A stretch of 64,000 bases of DNA, taken from Aestuariivirga litoralis (lineage in GTDB: Bacteria; Pseudomonadota; Alphaproteobacteria; Rhizobiales; Aestuariivirgaceae). The DNA is taken from the NCBI RefSeq assembly GCF_003234965.1, contig NZ_QKVK01000002.1, positions 496,001-560,000 of the forward strand, in the 5' to 3' direction. Of this stretch, positions 34,152 to 42,523 are shown piece by piece (the stretch's first letter is position 1; each line of letters starts with the position of its first letter). The notes under the pieces were generated by a model. That model was given only the letters and a program-made list of their open reading frames with translations, was not told the DNA's origin and did no database searches. The translations under genes were made by a program, and so were the position numbers.

Positions 34152-34364
34152 TCACGCGGCGCGCGCCGCGAGCCGCCGCAGATCACGCAGGAAGACATCG
34201 GCCTCGACATGGTGCTCGCGGCAGGCATCCGCCACAGTGTGGAAGCAGGCGATGGGACAACCGGGGCAGTTCATGCGGTGATCGAGGAAGGCGCGGATCG
34301 TTTCAGGCCAGCCGCGCATGACGTCATCCACGAGGGTCGCAGCGGTGATGTTCAGTTCGGTCAT
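34152..34364 (-). CDS. DUF1858 (hybrid-cluster-associated disulfide) protein
   Basis: This 70-residue protein starts at the ATG at 34364 after GGAGATTGAC. It has the DUF1858 shape: TAATLVDDVMRGWPETIRAFLDH, then a C-P-G-C-x3-C segment (CPGCPIAC) and FHTVADACREH. Such proteins are repeatedly found with nitrosative-stress genes and may be redox- or cluster-linked. It is transcribed divergently from the hemerythrin gene, sharing the promoter region 34365-34544. Confidence 0.85.
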   Translation of the reverse strand: MTELNITAATLVDDVMRGWPETIRAFLDHRMNCPGCPIACFHTVADACREHHVEADVFLRDLRRLAARAA

Positions 34365-34426
34365 GTCAATCTCCATCGGCAGCTTGCCCCTCCTTGCTCC
34401 TGATTAGCGCCGACCGGGCAAAGCTG

Positions 34427-34444
34427 CTTTGCGACACCGCAAAG
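34427..34444. promoter_or_regulatory. Palindromic Crp/Fnr-type operator CTTTGCG-N4-CGCAAAG
   Basis: A perfect 7+4+7 inverted repeat has the Crp/Fnr size and symmetry but not the usual TTGAT/TTGAC half-site. The left part overlaps another palindrome, GCAAAG-N3-CTTTGC at 34418-34432. It lies in the divergent DUF1858/hemerythrin promoter region, next to the Crp/Fnr gene with a His-substituted recognition helix. Confidence 0.5.
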
Positions 34445-34472
34445 AGCGGGCGAATGGGCTTCGGCGCCGCGA

Positions 34473-34488
34473 TTTGCGCCAGCACAAA
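34473..34488. promoter_or_regulatory. Second operator-like palindrome TTTGCG-N4-CACAAA
   Basis: It matches the 34427-34444 site in both half-sites apart from one base, and the two centres are 45 bp apart. Its centre is about 64 bp upstream of the hemerythrin start. Confidence 0.45.
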
Positions 34489-34544
34489 GTCTGCCGTCGG
34501 CCCGCCCGCTAAGCATGGCCCGACACTGAACAGGAACGAGCACG

Positions 34545-35057
34545 ATGTCCCTCATGGTCCCGACTTCGCCCGACACCTTGCCTGTCAACGAGCTCATCGC
34601 CCACATCGCGGCCCGCTACCAGGAGGTGCATCGGCGCGACCTTCCCGAACTGATCGAACTTGCCCGCAAGGTGGAGCGGGTGCACGAAGCCGCGCCGGAC
34701 GCACCGATGGGCCTAGCCGACGCACTGGACCGCATCTTCCTCGAACTCGACATGCACATGCAGGTCGAGGAAAACGTGCTGTTCCGCGCGATGCGGCAGA
34801 ACCTCGACGGCGCCATCGCGCATCCGATCGCGCTCATGCGGAGCGAACACGCCGACTACGTCGGTGAGCTCGAGAATATGCGCGAACTCGCGCATGGTTT
34901 CATCCCGCCGGAGGGCGCCTGCGGCTCTTGGCGGCGCCTTTACCAGGGTGCGGCAGCGCTCGACGCGACGCTGCGTGAACAGATTCGGCTGGAGAACGAG
35001 GTGCTCTTTCCACGCTTCGAGGTGGCGCAGACGCGCTGCACCTGCGCGCATGCCTGA
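34545..35057 (+). CDS. Hemerythrin-domain protein (YtfE-like, nitrosative stress)
   Basis: The 170-residue four-helix protein has diiron ligands: an N-terminal His in IAHIAARYQEVHRRD, HMQVEENVLF (H-x4-E), RSEHADYVGELENM and RLENEVLFPRF. This is the order of the YtfE/ScdA hemerythrin domain without the N-terminal ScdA part. YtfE repairs iron-sulfur clusters or handles NO. It is followed by nnrS after 12 bp, so both are probably induced together by NO. Confidence 0.85.
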   Translation: MSLMVPTSPDTLPVNELIAHIAARYQEVHRRDLPELIELARKVERVHEAAPDAPMGLADALDRIFLELDMHMQVEENVLFRAMRQNLDGAIAHPIALMRSEHADYVGELENMRELAHGFIPPEGACGSWRRLYQGAAALDATLREQIRLENEVLFPRFEVAQTRCTCAHA

Positions 35058-35069
35058 GCGGAAACCGTC

Positions 35070-36263
35070 ATGAGCACATCGGCACAGCAGATCAGGGCCT
35101 GGAACGGGCCGCAGATCCTCGGCTACGGCTTCCGGCCCTTCTTCCTGGGCGCGGCACTCTACGCGGCCTTCGCCATGGTGGCGTGGATCGGCGCGCTGAC
35201 AGGCGCCTGGACAATTCCCTCCGCCTTCGGGCCAGTGGAATGGCACGTGCATGAATTCCTCTGGGGATACCTCTCCGCCGTGGTGGCGGGCTTCATGCTG
35301 ACGGCGGTCCCCAACTGGACGGGACGGCTGCCCATCGTCGGGGTGCCGCTCGCGGTCCTGTGGAGCAGCTGGCTCCTGGGGCGGATTGCGGTGTTCTTTT
35401 CCGCGGGCTGGCCACCCGTGCTGACGGCGGCGCTGGACCTCAGCTTCCTCGCATTCCTCATTGCGGTGCTGGCGCGCGAGATCATTGCCGGCCGCAACTG
35501 GCGCAACCTCAAGGTCCTGGTCATGGTGGGCCTGCTGCTCGCCGGCAATGCAACGTATCATGCCGAGATGATGCGGGGCGGCATGGCGCATGACAGTCTC
35601 GGCCTGCGCATCGGGCTGGCCAGTGCGGTGCTGCTGATCGCGGTGATCGGTGGGCGCATCATTCCGAGCTTCACCCGCAACTGGCTGGTGCGGCGCGCCC
35701 CTGGCGCCCTGCCGATGCCCTTCGATGGCGATGACAAGGTGATCATCGCGGTTACCGCCCTTGCCCTGCTATTGTGGATCGCGATGCCTCATGCGCTCAC
35801 GACTGCCATCGCCATGCTGGCGGCGGGCATTGCCAATCTCTGGCGGCTGTCGCGCTGGGCAGGATGGCGCAGCCTGGCCGAACCGCTCGTCGGCATCCTG
35901 CACCTCGCCTACCTGTTCCTTCCGCTCGGCTTCATCGCAATGGCGGCGGCCACACTGCTTCCTGATGCGGTGCCGCATTCCGCCGGCCTTCACACCTGGA
36001 CTGTAGGTGCCATCGTGCTGATGACCCTCGCGGTGATGACGCGCGCCAGCCTTGGCCACAGCGGCATGCCGCTGCATGCCGACCGGCGCATTTCGGGCAT
36101 CTACCTGCTGGCGGCGGTGGCTGCGGTGGCGCGTGTCTGCGCCGGCCTCTTCCCGCAGGCCGACTGGCTGCTTCATCTTGCGGCGGCGTCCTGGGTACTG
36201 GCCTTCCTGCTCTTCGCAGGTGTCTACGCCCCGCTCTTCGTGAGGCCGCGCGTCCGCACCTAG
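35070..36263 (+). CDS. nnrS: NnrS family membrane protein
   Basis: The 397-residue polytopic protein has about 12 hydrophobic segments. NnrS landmarks include ILGYGFRPFFLGAALYA near the N-terminus, VEWHVHEFLWGYLSAVVAGF, GNATYHAEMM, GRIIPSFTRNWL and MTRASLGHSGMPL, with several conserved His residues. NnrS is a heme- and copper-containing membrane protein that relieves NO stress and is common in denitrifiers. Its last four bases overlap an oppF remnant on the other strand. Confidence 0.92.
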   Translation: MSTSAQQIRAWNGPQILGYGFRPFFLGAALYAAFAMVAWIGALTGAWTIPSAFGPVEWHVHEFLWGYLSAVVAGFMLTAVPNWTGRLPIVGVPLAVLWSSWLLGRIAVFFSAGWPPVLTAALDLSFLAFLIAVLAREIIAGRNWRNLKVLVMVGLLLAGNATYHAEMMRGGMAHDSLGLRIGLASAVLLIAVIGGRIIPSFTRNWLVRRAPGALPMPFDGDDKVIIAVTALALLLWIAMPHALTTAIAMLAAGIANLWRLSRWAGWRSLAEPLVGILHLAYLFLPLGFIAMAAATLLPDAVPHSAGLHTWTVGAIVLMTLAVMTRASLGHSGMPLHADRRISGIYLLAAVAAVARVCAGLFPQADWLLHLAAASWVLAFLLFAGVYAPLFVRPRVRT

Positions 36264-36590
36264 GTTTCTCCGGCGAAATGGCAGCGGGCGCGTGATGCGC
36301 CTGCAGGCCGGAAGGCCGGAGCTTCGGCGCGGCAGATGTCCTGCGCGATCGGGCAGCGGGGATGGAAGGCGCAGCCTGCCGGAATGTTCTCCGGGTTGGG
36401 CGGGCCGCCGCGCAGCAGCGCATGCGATCTGCGTTTCGTGAGATCGATCTCCGAAATGTGGAGATCGGCGCCTGGGTAAAGATATCCTTCGGGGTACCCA
36501 GCGCTACGTCTGGCAGCCCCTCTTCGACGATGCGGTCAAGATACATCACCGCCACGCGGTCGCTCACATGCTGCACCACCGACAGGGCAC
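36260..36590 (-). pseudogene. 3' remnant of an OppF/DppF-type ABC ATPase with a frameshift
   Basis: From about 36590 downward the minus strand reads LSVVQHVSDRVAVMYLDRIVEEG, the post-Walker-B region of OppF-type ATPases. After a frame change it ends GGPPNPENIPAGCAFHPRCPIAQDICRAE and a stop at 36262-36260, the classical OppF C-terminus. The 5' two-thirds is missing and its upstream end abuts an insertion-sequence fragment. The intact copies at 13409-15078 are separate genes. Confidence 0.8.
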
Positions 36591-36591
36591 C

Positions 36592-36738
36592 CATCTCCGC
36601 TTCCACGAGAGCATCGAAACCCTCACGCCGCCCGCAATCTACTTCGGGCGCGGTCAGACAATCTTGCTAGAAGGAGAACGGATCAAATACGACACCATCA
36701 AGACCAGATGCTTGCAACACCGCGGAAAAGCCGCATAA
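36592..36738 (+). mobile_element. IS3-type transposase C-terminal remnant
   Basis: The plus strand reads HLRFHESIETLTPPAIYFGR and then GQTILLEGERIKYDTIKTR...LQHRGKAA, ending with TAA at 36736-36738. This is the recognisable end of IS3-group (IS2-like) integrase-core transposases. The rest of the element and its terminal repeats are absent. It marks the edge between the NO module and the polysaccharide genes. The stretch 36739-36814 shows nothing recognisable. Confidence 0.75.
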
Positions 36739-36814
36739 AATCAAACCAAGATGCGCCAATTCCTCTCTTCAATGACGCACCCAATTGTCTCAGAATATCT
36801 GATGTCGGAACACT

Positions 36815-38539
36815 CTAGGCTGATATCCTTGGAAGGAGGTCGGTTACTTCCACCTGCATGCACACACCAGCTTGCAAGTCGTATATCCTATCAGCCGCCA
36901 TAGCCCATGCTGCTCGGTGTGAAACGGTGAACACAGTAAGCCGCCCTTTAAGAGCAACTATATTTGCAAGTACCTGAGACTCAGTGACGGGATCAAGCGC
37001 ACTCGTCACCTCATCGAGAATAAGAAAGGATGGCCGCCCGACAAGTGCTCGAGCCAGCGATACTCTCTGGCGTTCACCGCCCGAGAGCTTTGACCCCATC
37101 TCGCCCACGACGGTATCGAGGCCACTCGGCATCTGCCTAACCAACTGCGCGGCACCGGCCAGAACCAGTGCCTCCCACACCTCTCCATCACTGATCGTTG
37201 GATCGAGCAGAGTTATGTTCTCCCTTATGGATGCGTGGAACAAGTTCAGTTCCTGTGGCACATAGCCGATATGTCGCCGCCAAGCCCAGATATCCACATC
37301 GGGCAATGACACATCTCCCAGAACCACTCGCCCTTCCGAAGGCGAGATGAGGCCGAGGATCAAGTCTATAATGGTCGTCTTTCCTGATCCGGAATGGCCT
37401 TGCAGAACAGTAATTTTTCCCTCTGGTATCTCCAGGCAGGCGTTCTCCAGCACACGGTTCTGTCCTCGCCAAAAGCTGACGCCTTCAAGTCTCAGACTGC
37501 AAGGCACCGCAGGCTCAAGATGGCCGCCATTGATCTCACGATTTGCCTCCACATCTGCAATCAGCGACGTTGTACGCAAAAAGGCACTCTCAAGCGAAGC
37601 TGCCTGCTGAAGATAGCGCTGCAATCTAGAAACGACAGTCAGGATCTGAAAGAATCCGATGCCGCTGATGATGAGCGCGGGCAACGGCAACCCGCCAACG
37701 GCATGACCGAGATAGAGGCCGCCGCCGATAAGCACGGCCAGCAGCAAGTCGCTCCCCTGAGCCAATCCAGCCTTCGACACCTCTCTAGCAACCAATGAGC
37801 GGTGCACGCCTGACATTGCTCGCCCAATTCGCTCTTGAATTGCATGCTGGCGCCACATGGACTTGATCGGCTTGAGACTTGCCAGAGCGTCGGTGGTCAG
37901 CATGGAGAGTTGGGCGGTGCCATCCGTCTGGCGATAACCCGCACGACGCCCAATCTCCACAAGACGACCGAGGCTCAGCACAACGACTAGGCCGCCTCCC
38001 AAACCGAACAGAGCCACACGCCAGTTTATGAGAAAATTGAGAGCAACATAGGAAAGCGCCTGGATTGCATATGCCGCCACCTGAGCCGAGACGAGATAGG
38101 CGTCTCCAGCGCGTGCTGCATCATTGCCCAGCGAATTTGCCACGTGGCCTACTTTCTGGTCGGCAAGATAAGGCCAGCGAGCATCAAAGAGACCTGCTAC
38201 AAGCCGTCGGCGCAGTGAGACCGACACTCTCGCCGCAAGAATTCCGGCATAGGAAAGGGCGGAGAAGGAAAGCAGAGACTTGGCAGCCATGAGTGATACG
38301 GCGAGCAGAATTAAGTTGCCGAAGGTCGGCGCTACACCAAGCGCTGCGAGCCCACTTTGAACGTAGCGACCGACAGTCGAATTGCTCTCACTAGAGCCGT
38401 TTGCAATGGTTGACAGCGCTGGAAGCAGAGATCCGATGCTGGCTGCTTCGGCGAGGCCCGACAGCAACAGGCACACCAGGACAACGCCAGAGGCTGCCTC
38501 TCTGCGCTCCAACAGCGTGCGAGGCAGGCTCAAGCGCAT
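36815..38539 (-). CDS. ABC exporter, fused membrane and ATPase domains
   Basis: The 574-residue protein has six membrane helices in residues 1-310 and an ATPase domain after about residue 340: Walker A GHSGSGKTT, signature LSGGERQR, Walker B FLILDEVTSALD and switch His in VSHRAAW. It belongs to the type IV (MsbA-like) half-transporters that export lipids, glycolipids or peptides. It overlaps the sialyltransferase-like gene by 10 bp, so it probably exports or flips the glycan made by the two upstream genes. Confidence 0.88.
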   Translation of the reverse strand: MRLSLPRTLLERREAASGVVLVCLLLSGLAEAASIGSLLPALSTIANGSSESNSTVGRYVQSGLAALGVAPTFGNLILLAVSLMAAKSLLSFSALSYAGILAARVSVSLRRRLVAGLFDARWPYLADQKVGHVANSLGNDAARAGDAYLVSAQVAAYAIQALSYVALNFLINWRVALFGLGGGLVVVLSLGRLVEIGRRAGYRQTDGTAQLSMLTTDALASLKPIKSMWRQHAIQERIGRAMSGVHRSLVAREVSKAGLAQGSDLLLAVLIGGGLYLGHAVGGLPLPALIISGIGFFQILTVVSRLQRYLQQAASLESAFLRTTSLIADVEANREINGGHLEPAVPCSLRLEGVSFWRGQNRVLENACLEIPEGKITVLQGHSGSGKTTIIDLILGLISPSEGRVVLGDVSLPDVDIWAWRRHIGYVPQELNLFHASIRENITLLDPTISDGEVWEALVLAGAAQLVRQMPSGLDTVVGEMGSKLSGGERQRVSLARALVGRPSFLILDEVTSALDPVTESQVLANIVALKGRLTVFTVSHRAAWAMAADRIYDLQAGVCMQVEVTDLLPRISA

Positions 38540-39111
38540 CCTGTGGCGCCGCTGACCAGAGAAATCCGAGGTTCTGATTGCAGCAACTCGGAAACGTATT
38601 CTCGCTCTCGATCGAAGTCATGCGGAGGTGGTGAAGTTAGGCCTCGTTGACTGAGGGAGCCCGATTCGAAAAAATCAAAGCCAAACAACCGCAACTCGGA
38701 GAATCCTCCCAAGCGCAAGATGAGGTCAATCACCATTGCCCCCGTGCTCGGCCGGGCTCCGCCCAGTCTCGCAGCCAATATATGCCACCATTCACTAGGA
38801 TAGAACGACATTGGGAGCAACGCCCCATAAGCCAAAAGAGCGAGCGCTCGGCGTCGGGGGGACATCCAGATCAGACGCTCCGGTTTGAGAGCCTGCAGGC
38901 GGCGAGGTGAAAGGAGCGTGCTGGAGGCAATCCAGCTTGTGCGTGCGCCATGGCTCCCTGTCTTCTGGTTAGGTGCTGTATTCAGCCGAATGACGAGTTC
39001 ACAACTATCGATTTCTTGACCGTGGGAGAGGGTCGACAAACTCCGGGCATTGCCAACAAGGGCAACGGATCTGCCGGACACACGTCGTGCTAACGTCGAT
39101 CTCATCGTCAT
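38530..39111 (-). CDS. Glycosyltransferase family 29 (sialyltransferase-like) protein
   Basis: The 193-residue protein has both GT29 signatures: the L-motif-like SVALVGNARSLSTLSHGQ followed by EIDSCELVIRLN, and the S-motif-like PSTGAMVIDLILRLG, then LRLFGFDFFESGSLS. GT29 enzymes transfer CMP-sialic acid or related sugars to glycans. It is short compared with animal members but similar to bacterial ones. No sialic acid biosynthesis genes are seen. It overlaps its upstream partner by ATGA and its downstream partner by 10 bp. Confidence 0.8.
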   Translation of the reverse strand: MTMRSTLARRVSGRSVALVGNARSLSTLSHGQEIDSCELVIRLNTAPNQKTGSHGARTSWIASSTLLSPRRLQALKPERLIWMSPRRRALALLAYGALLPMSFYPSEWWHILAARLGGARPSTGAMVIDLILRLGGFSELRLFGFDFFESGSLSQRGLTSPPPHDFDREREYVSELLQSEPRISLVSGATGCA

Positions 39112-40076
39112 GACGCAACCTGTCTCGACATCATGGCCGCTGATTGAGCTATATGATCGAACATTTTGTTGGCTCGGGCGATAGCATCGCGCCGATAGCG
39201 TCGAATTCTGTTGATCTCATCATTGCTCAGAGGCGGTACGAGCAGTGTTTGCCTTTGCAGGTCTCCAGTTTGGATCAATCGTTCGGGCGTTCCCAATGCC
39301 TCTAGAAGCAGTGACTCGATTTTCGCTGTATTAGATCTGACTGCCAGAAATGGGGTCTCGCTCATCAACGAAAAGACAGCGGCGTGGAAACGCCCTGTCA
39401 CCACGGATTGAGCAGCAGCAATGGAGGAGAAGTATCGAATGGCAGAACGCTCGTGAGCCCCAGGCGTTACGGTCCATCGCATCATGGACTTGAACCGAGA
39501 CCGCTGCATCGGGAGGAATGTCGCCTCATAGACGATCGCTTGACGGCGCAGAAGACGCGAGACTTCCGGCAGTGTACTATCGGTGACCACCTTTCCCTCG
39601 CCCTTCATGGCCGGGCCAAGGCGCGCACTGAAACAGAGGTCAGACGCTATTACGGCTGAAAGTCCGTTCGCTTCTGCGTACCTGCAAGATCTGGTATCAC
39701 GCAGGAAAAGCCGCTCGCAGTGCTGCAGCACCGAGAAGTCCCGTGACCGGAGATTTTCAATCGTCGCGTTGATGAGAAATATCGGGGCGCTGGTGGCACC
39801 GCGGATTCGCTTGATCGCGTGCAGCAGTCGTCGCGCTCCAGGCCGCGCGGCCGTGTTGTGGAGAGTACCTTCTCCATTGACGACAACGACATGGGCCTGT
39901 CGCAGTGCGGGTGAGAGCTCCAGTCCAAACTGGGGCTCCGCCCCCATGGGCCACCGTCCTGAGACGGCTATTCCACGTGCCTCGAGACTATCTTTGATTA
40001 CAGACATGACGGTCACGCAGCCCGGATGGCCGGAGACGCTCGTGTCGTTCACCAAGAAGGCGCTTCGGCCCCTCAT
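39108..40076 (-). CDS. Polysaccharide pyruvyl transferase-family protein
   Basis: The 322-residue protein has the CsaB/WcaK-type fold: an N-terminal HPGCVTVMSVIKDSLEARG, VVVNGEGTLHNT (the G-E-G-x-x-H nucleotide loop), APIFLINATIE, FLRDTRSCRYAEANG and SVVTGRFHAAVFSLMSETPFLAV near residue 230. Family members transfer pyruvate ketals, or act as glycan-modifying transferases, at the cell surface. It heads a three-gene operon (39108, 38530, 36815). Confidence 0.8.
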   Translation of the reverse strand: MRGRSAFLVNDTSVSGHPGCVTVMSVIKDSLEARGIAVSGRWPMGAEPQFGLELSPALRQAHVVVVNGEGTLHNTAARPGARRLLHAIKRIRGATSAPIFLINATIENLRSRDFSVLQHCERLFLRDTRSCRYAEANGLSAVIASDLCFSARLGPAMKGEGKVVTDSTLPEVSRLLRRQAIVYEATFLPMQRSRFKSMMRWTVTPGAHERSAIRYFSSIAAAQSVVTGRFHAAVFSLMSETPFLAVRSNTAKIESLLLEALGTPERLIQTGDLQRQTLLVPPLSNDEINRIRRYRRDAIARANKMFDHIAQSAAMMSRQVAS

Positions 40077-40461
40077 TCGCGATTCTCAGATGCTGTTCCC
40101 TGCTTTAAGGCTGGTAGGGGGCCTGAACCGGAAGCTCTTTGCGGTAGCGCAAACTGGCCTGCTACAATGCCTGACTTCATCTCGATCGAAGAGCGACAAG
40201 AAGCTGGTGCCGGTCGCGCCGTCTCGTTAAGGATTAATTGAGTCCGTTGGTTCACGACGGAAAGTCCAACTCCTGACCGGCTCGTCGGAATGGAGTTCCC
40301 CTGGTCTGAGGCTCATCCAAATTGGCTGTCTGCAGCAATTCCAAAGTCAGGTCATGCGCGCCTAGCGCAGCTATTGTTCCCAAAGGATTTTGGGCCGCTC
40401 GACTTTGAACTTCCTCCAAAGGAGGGAATATCTCGATCTTCTTTGCTCACTGGCATGACGC
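40077..40461. other. Intergenic stretch with no supported gene
   Basis: The 385 bases between the pyruvyl-transferase-like gene and the DUF2478 gene hold only short, poorly composed frames. None has a ribosome site or a recognisable domain. It should contain the promoter of the polysaccharide operon, but no clear motif was found. Confidence 0.4.
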
Positions 40462-40971
40462 TCAGGGACTTGCTTCCTGTCGACACCACGCCAGGATTGC
40501 GTCCTCGTGAGAGGGCAAGCTGGTCGCTAAGCCACCTGAGAAGCGCTCAAAGGCGATACGGTGTGTCGGGGAGAGACCAATGAGGACCGGCAGGCCAATG
40601 CCGAGCGCGTCGGCTATCAAGGCACGGAAGCCTCTACCTTCCGCTTCGCTAAGTCCGAACTTGTTGAGAATGACGAGATCAGCGCCGCCAGCCTTAAGCC
40701 TTGTGGTCGCTAGCCCCACGGCGTCCTCAAATGCGCCTGTATCCATTCGGCAGGCGGTCGACCCGGGACCCAGATTCTGCGTAATCCGGGCCATGGGACC
40801 ATCGGGAAGCAGCCACAAGTCACTTTCGCAGTCCCATGTTCCTGCTATGGCCGGAGCTACTCGCAGAGCGCCGACCATTCGTACGCCGTCTCGCTTTAGC
40901 TGCAGATATACGTGGTTTAACAATGCATCGGTATGACCGCGTTGGTTTGACAAGACGCTTGCTATGGCCAT
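40462..40971 (-). CDS. DUF2478 protein (nucleotide-binding-like)
   Basis: The ATG at 40971 gives 169 residues; a TTG one codon upstream is the alternative. The protein matches the DUF2478 outline: IASVLSNQRGHTDALLNHVYLQLKRDGVRMVGALRVAP, DLWLLPDGPMARITQNLG, CRMDTGAFEDAV, DLVILNKFGLSEAEGRGFRALI and a final LPVLIGL. This resembles a stripped P-loop/NTPase fold. In other genomes it often accompanies molybdenum or nitrogen-metabolism genes; its function is unknown. The 27-residue peptide at 41052 lies upstream on the same strand. Confidence 0.75.
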   Translation of the reverse strand: MAIASVLSNQRGHTDALLNHVYLQLKRDGVRMVGALRVAPAIAGTWDCESDLWLLPDGPMARITQNLGPGSTACRMDTGAFEDAVGLATTRLKAGGADLVILNKFGLSEAEGRGFRALIADALGIGLPVLIGLSPTHRIAFERFSGGLATSLPSHEDAILAWCRQEASP

Positions 40972-41051
40972 CAAAGGACAAGTCCCGAGTAAAGGGCGCT
41001 GGGCGGACCAAAAAGGTGTCGCGAACTAGGTCAGATCCGAACCCACTATAG

Positions 41052-41135
41052 TCAGTCCACGATTCCGCTTTTCCAGGCGGCAAGAATAATGGCCATTCCA
41101 GCAACCGTGAGCAGCACCAAGATTCCAGCCAGCAT
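41052..41135 (-). CDS. 27-residue single-span membrane peptide
   Basis: An ATG at 41135 follows GGGAGGACTCA, a strong ribosome site. The frame begins MLAGILVLLTVAGMAIILAA and ends with WKSGIVD, one hydrophobic helix with a short charged tail. This is the look of small subunits or assembly peptides of membrane complexes. It is not a family I recognise by sequence. It is on the minus strand between DUF2478 and the FNR-boxed HlyD operon. Confidence 0.55.
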   Translation of the reverse strand: MLAGILVLLTVAGMAIILAAWKSGIVD

Positions 41136-41309
41136 TGAGTCCTCCCAAAGTATGCGAGGTGACTATTGCCTTGGCTCGAGTAAACCTCGTTGCGCTGCCG
41201 CAACTAAGGTACGCTCGATTGATCGGCGCTGATAAGACGTCCCGGGCGAAGGAGAGCGGCGAAATTCTCGGATTGATGAGGCCGATAGAGTTGGTCATGA
41301 GCCAGTTGC

Positions 41310-41323
41310 TTGATCCACATCAA
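41310..41323. promoter_or_regulatory. Perfect FNR box TTGAT-N4-ATCAA
   Basis: TTGATCCACATCAA matches the FNR consensus exactly. It ends 54 bp before the HlyD start at 41378, the right distance for a class II FNR/FixK-activated promoter. It indicates anaerobic induction of the 41378-44362 transporter operon, and of the divergent minus-strand peptide if that promoter reaches here. Confidence 0.75.
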
Positions 41324-41377
41324 CCAGTGCGCGACCATCATCTCTTAAATGATCGAGCAATCGAGTGGATCAGAACC

Positions 41378-42523
41378 ATGTCCAGAAAATGGGTAATTCT
41401 TGCAGTTACGGCCATAGCGACAACAGCGGCGGCGGTACTCATCTTCCAACGGCCGCTGTCCGTTACCGTTGTGCGCCCGGAGTCTGATGTACCACTCCGG
41501 ATTTACGGTCTTGGCACCGTCGAAGCCCGTGTGCTGAGCCGTGTGGGCTTCGAAGTTGGCGCCGCCTTGCTGTCCCTCTCAGCGGACTTGGGCGATCATG
41601 TCGCCAAGGACCAAGAGCTGGCGAAGCTTCACCCAGCCGAACAGGAAGCTCGCGTGGCGCGCGCCGAGGCGGCCATCGATGCCAATGCAGCAGCACTCCT
41701 GAAAGCCAAGGCCGGCGTCGAAAAGGCCCGCGCTGTCCTCGCTGAACGCGAGGTTGCCAACAAACGTCTCCAGGACCTCGCCCGCAAGGATGTCGCCTCC
41801 GTCCAGAGGGCGGAGGAAGCCCAGCGTGACGAGGATGTGGCGCGCGCTGAATTCGCGGTCGCTGAGGCTGACGCCGCTGTCGTTGCAGCCCAGGGCGCGG
41901 ACTCCGTGGCGGCTCTGAAGTTCGAGAAGACCTTGCTGGAGCATCATCGGCTGCTTTCGCCCTATGATGCGGTTGTCGTTGCGCGCCATGCGGAACCGGG
42001 CACGGTCGTTCGGGCGGGAGATCCGATTTTCACGCTCATCGATCCTACCAGCGTGTGGATCCAAGCTTACATTGACGAAGAGCGGGCAGGCCGGCTGGCA
42101 CTCGCCCAACCCGCGACGATCCGGCTGCGGTCCCAACCGCAACGAGAGTTCGTGGGAACTGTCACTCGCATCGGCCTCGAAAGCGACCGCACGAACGAGG
42201 AGCGCCGTGTCTGGCTGACATGTACCGACTGCCCAGTCCCCATGTATCTGGGAGAGCAGGCAGAGGTGCGAATCACGACAGGCAGCCGCCCCTCTGCGCT
42301 GATGGTTCCGGAAGTTGCAATCACGGGTTTTGACGGCCACCACGGCAAGGTGTGGCTGCTGAAGGATGGCAAACTCACGCAGGCCACGCTGACCTTCGGC
42401 GACCGCGATGATCGCGGGCGGGTCGAGGTGAGCGGAAGCTTGCCGGAAGGTGCCAGCATCGTGGCAGATCCCCTACCCCAGGGGCGTGAGGCCCGCGCGG
42501 CGAAGGCCGAAGCGACGCCATGA
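41378..42523 (+). CDS. HlyD-type periplasmic adaptor of an ABC exporter
   Basis: Using the ATG at 41378 gives 381 residues with one N-terminal membrane anchor (KWVILAVTAIATTAAAVLIF). A lipoyl-like half (VGAALLSLSADLGDHVAKDQELAKL) precedes a long coiled coil (residues about 105-200, alanine/glutamate heptads), then the second lipoyl half with YDAVVVARHAEPGTVVRAGDPIF. It is the adaptor for the FtsX-like permease and ATPase that follow with a 4-bp overlap, as in DevBCA and MacAB systems. Confidence 0.85.
   Translation: MSRKWVILAVTAIATTAAAVLIFQRPLSVTVVRPESDVPLRIYGLGTVEARVLSRVGFEVGAALLSLSADLGDHVAKDQELAKLHPAEQEARVARAEAAIDANAAALLKAKAGVEKARAVLAEREVANKRLQDLARKDVASVQRAEEAQRDEDVARAEFAVAEADAAVVAAQGADSVAALKFEKTLLEHHRLLSPYDAVVVARHAEPGTVVRAGDPIFTLIDPTSVWIQAYIDEERAGRLALAQPATIRLRSQPQREFVGTVTRIGLESDRTNEERRVWLTCTDCPVPMYLGEQAEVRITTGSRPSALMVPEVAITGFDGHHGKVWLLKDGKLTQATLTFGDRDDRGRVEVSGSLPEGASIVADPLPQGREARAAKAEATP

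Noticed and set aside
40290-40583. 97-codon plus-strand frame in the gap before DUF2478
   Set aside because: No ribosome site and no motif, and it runs into the DUF2478 gene on the other strand.
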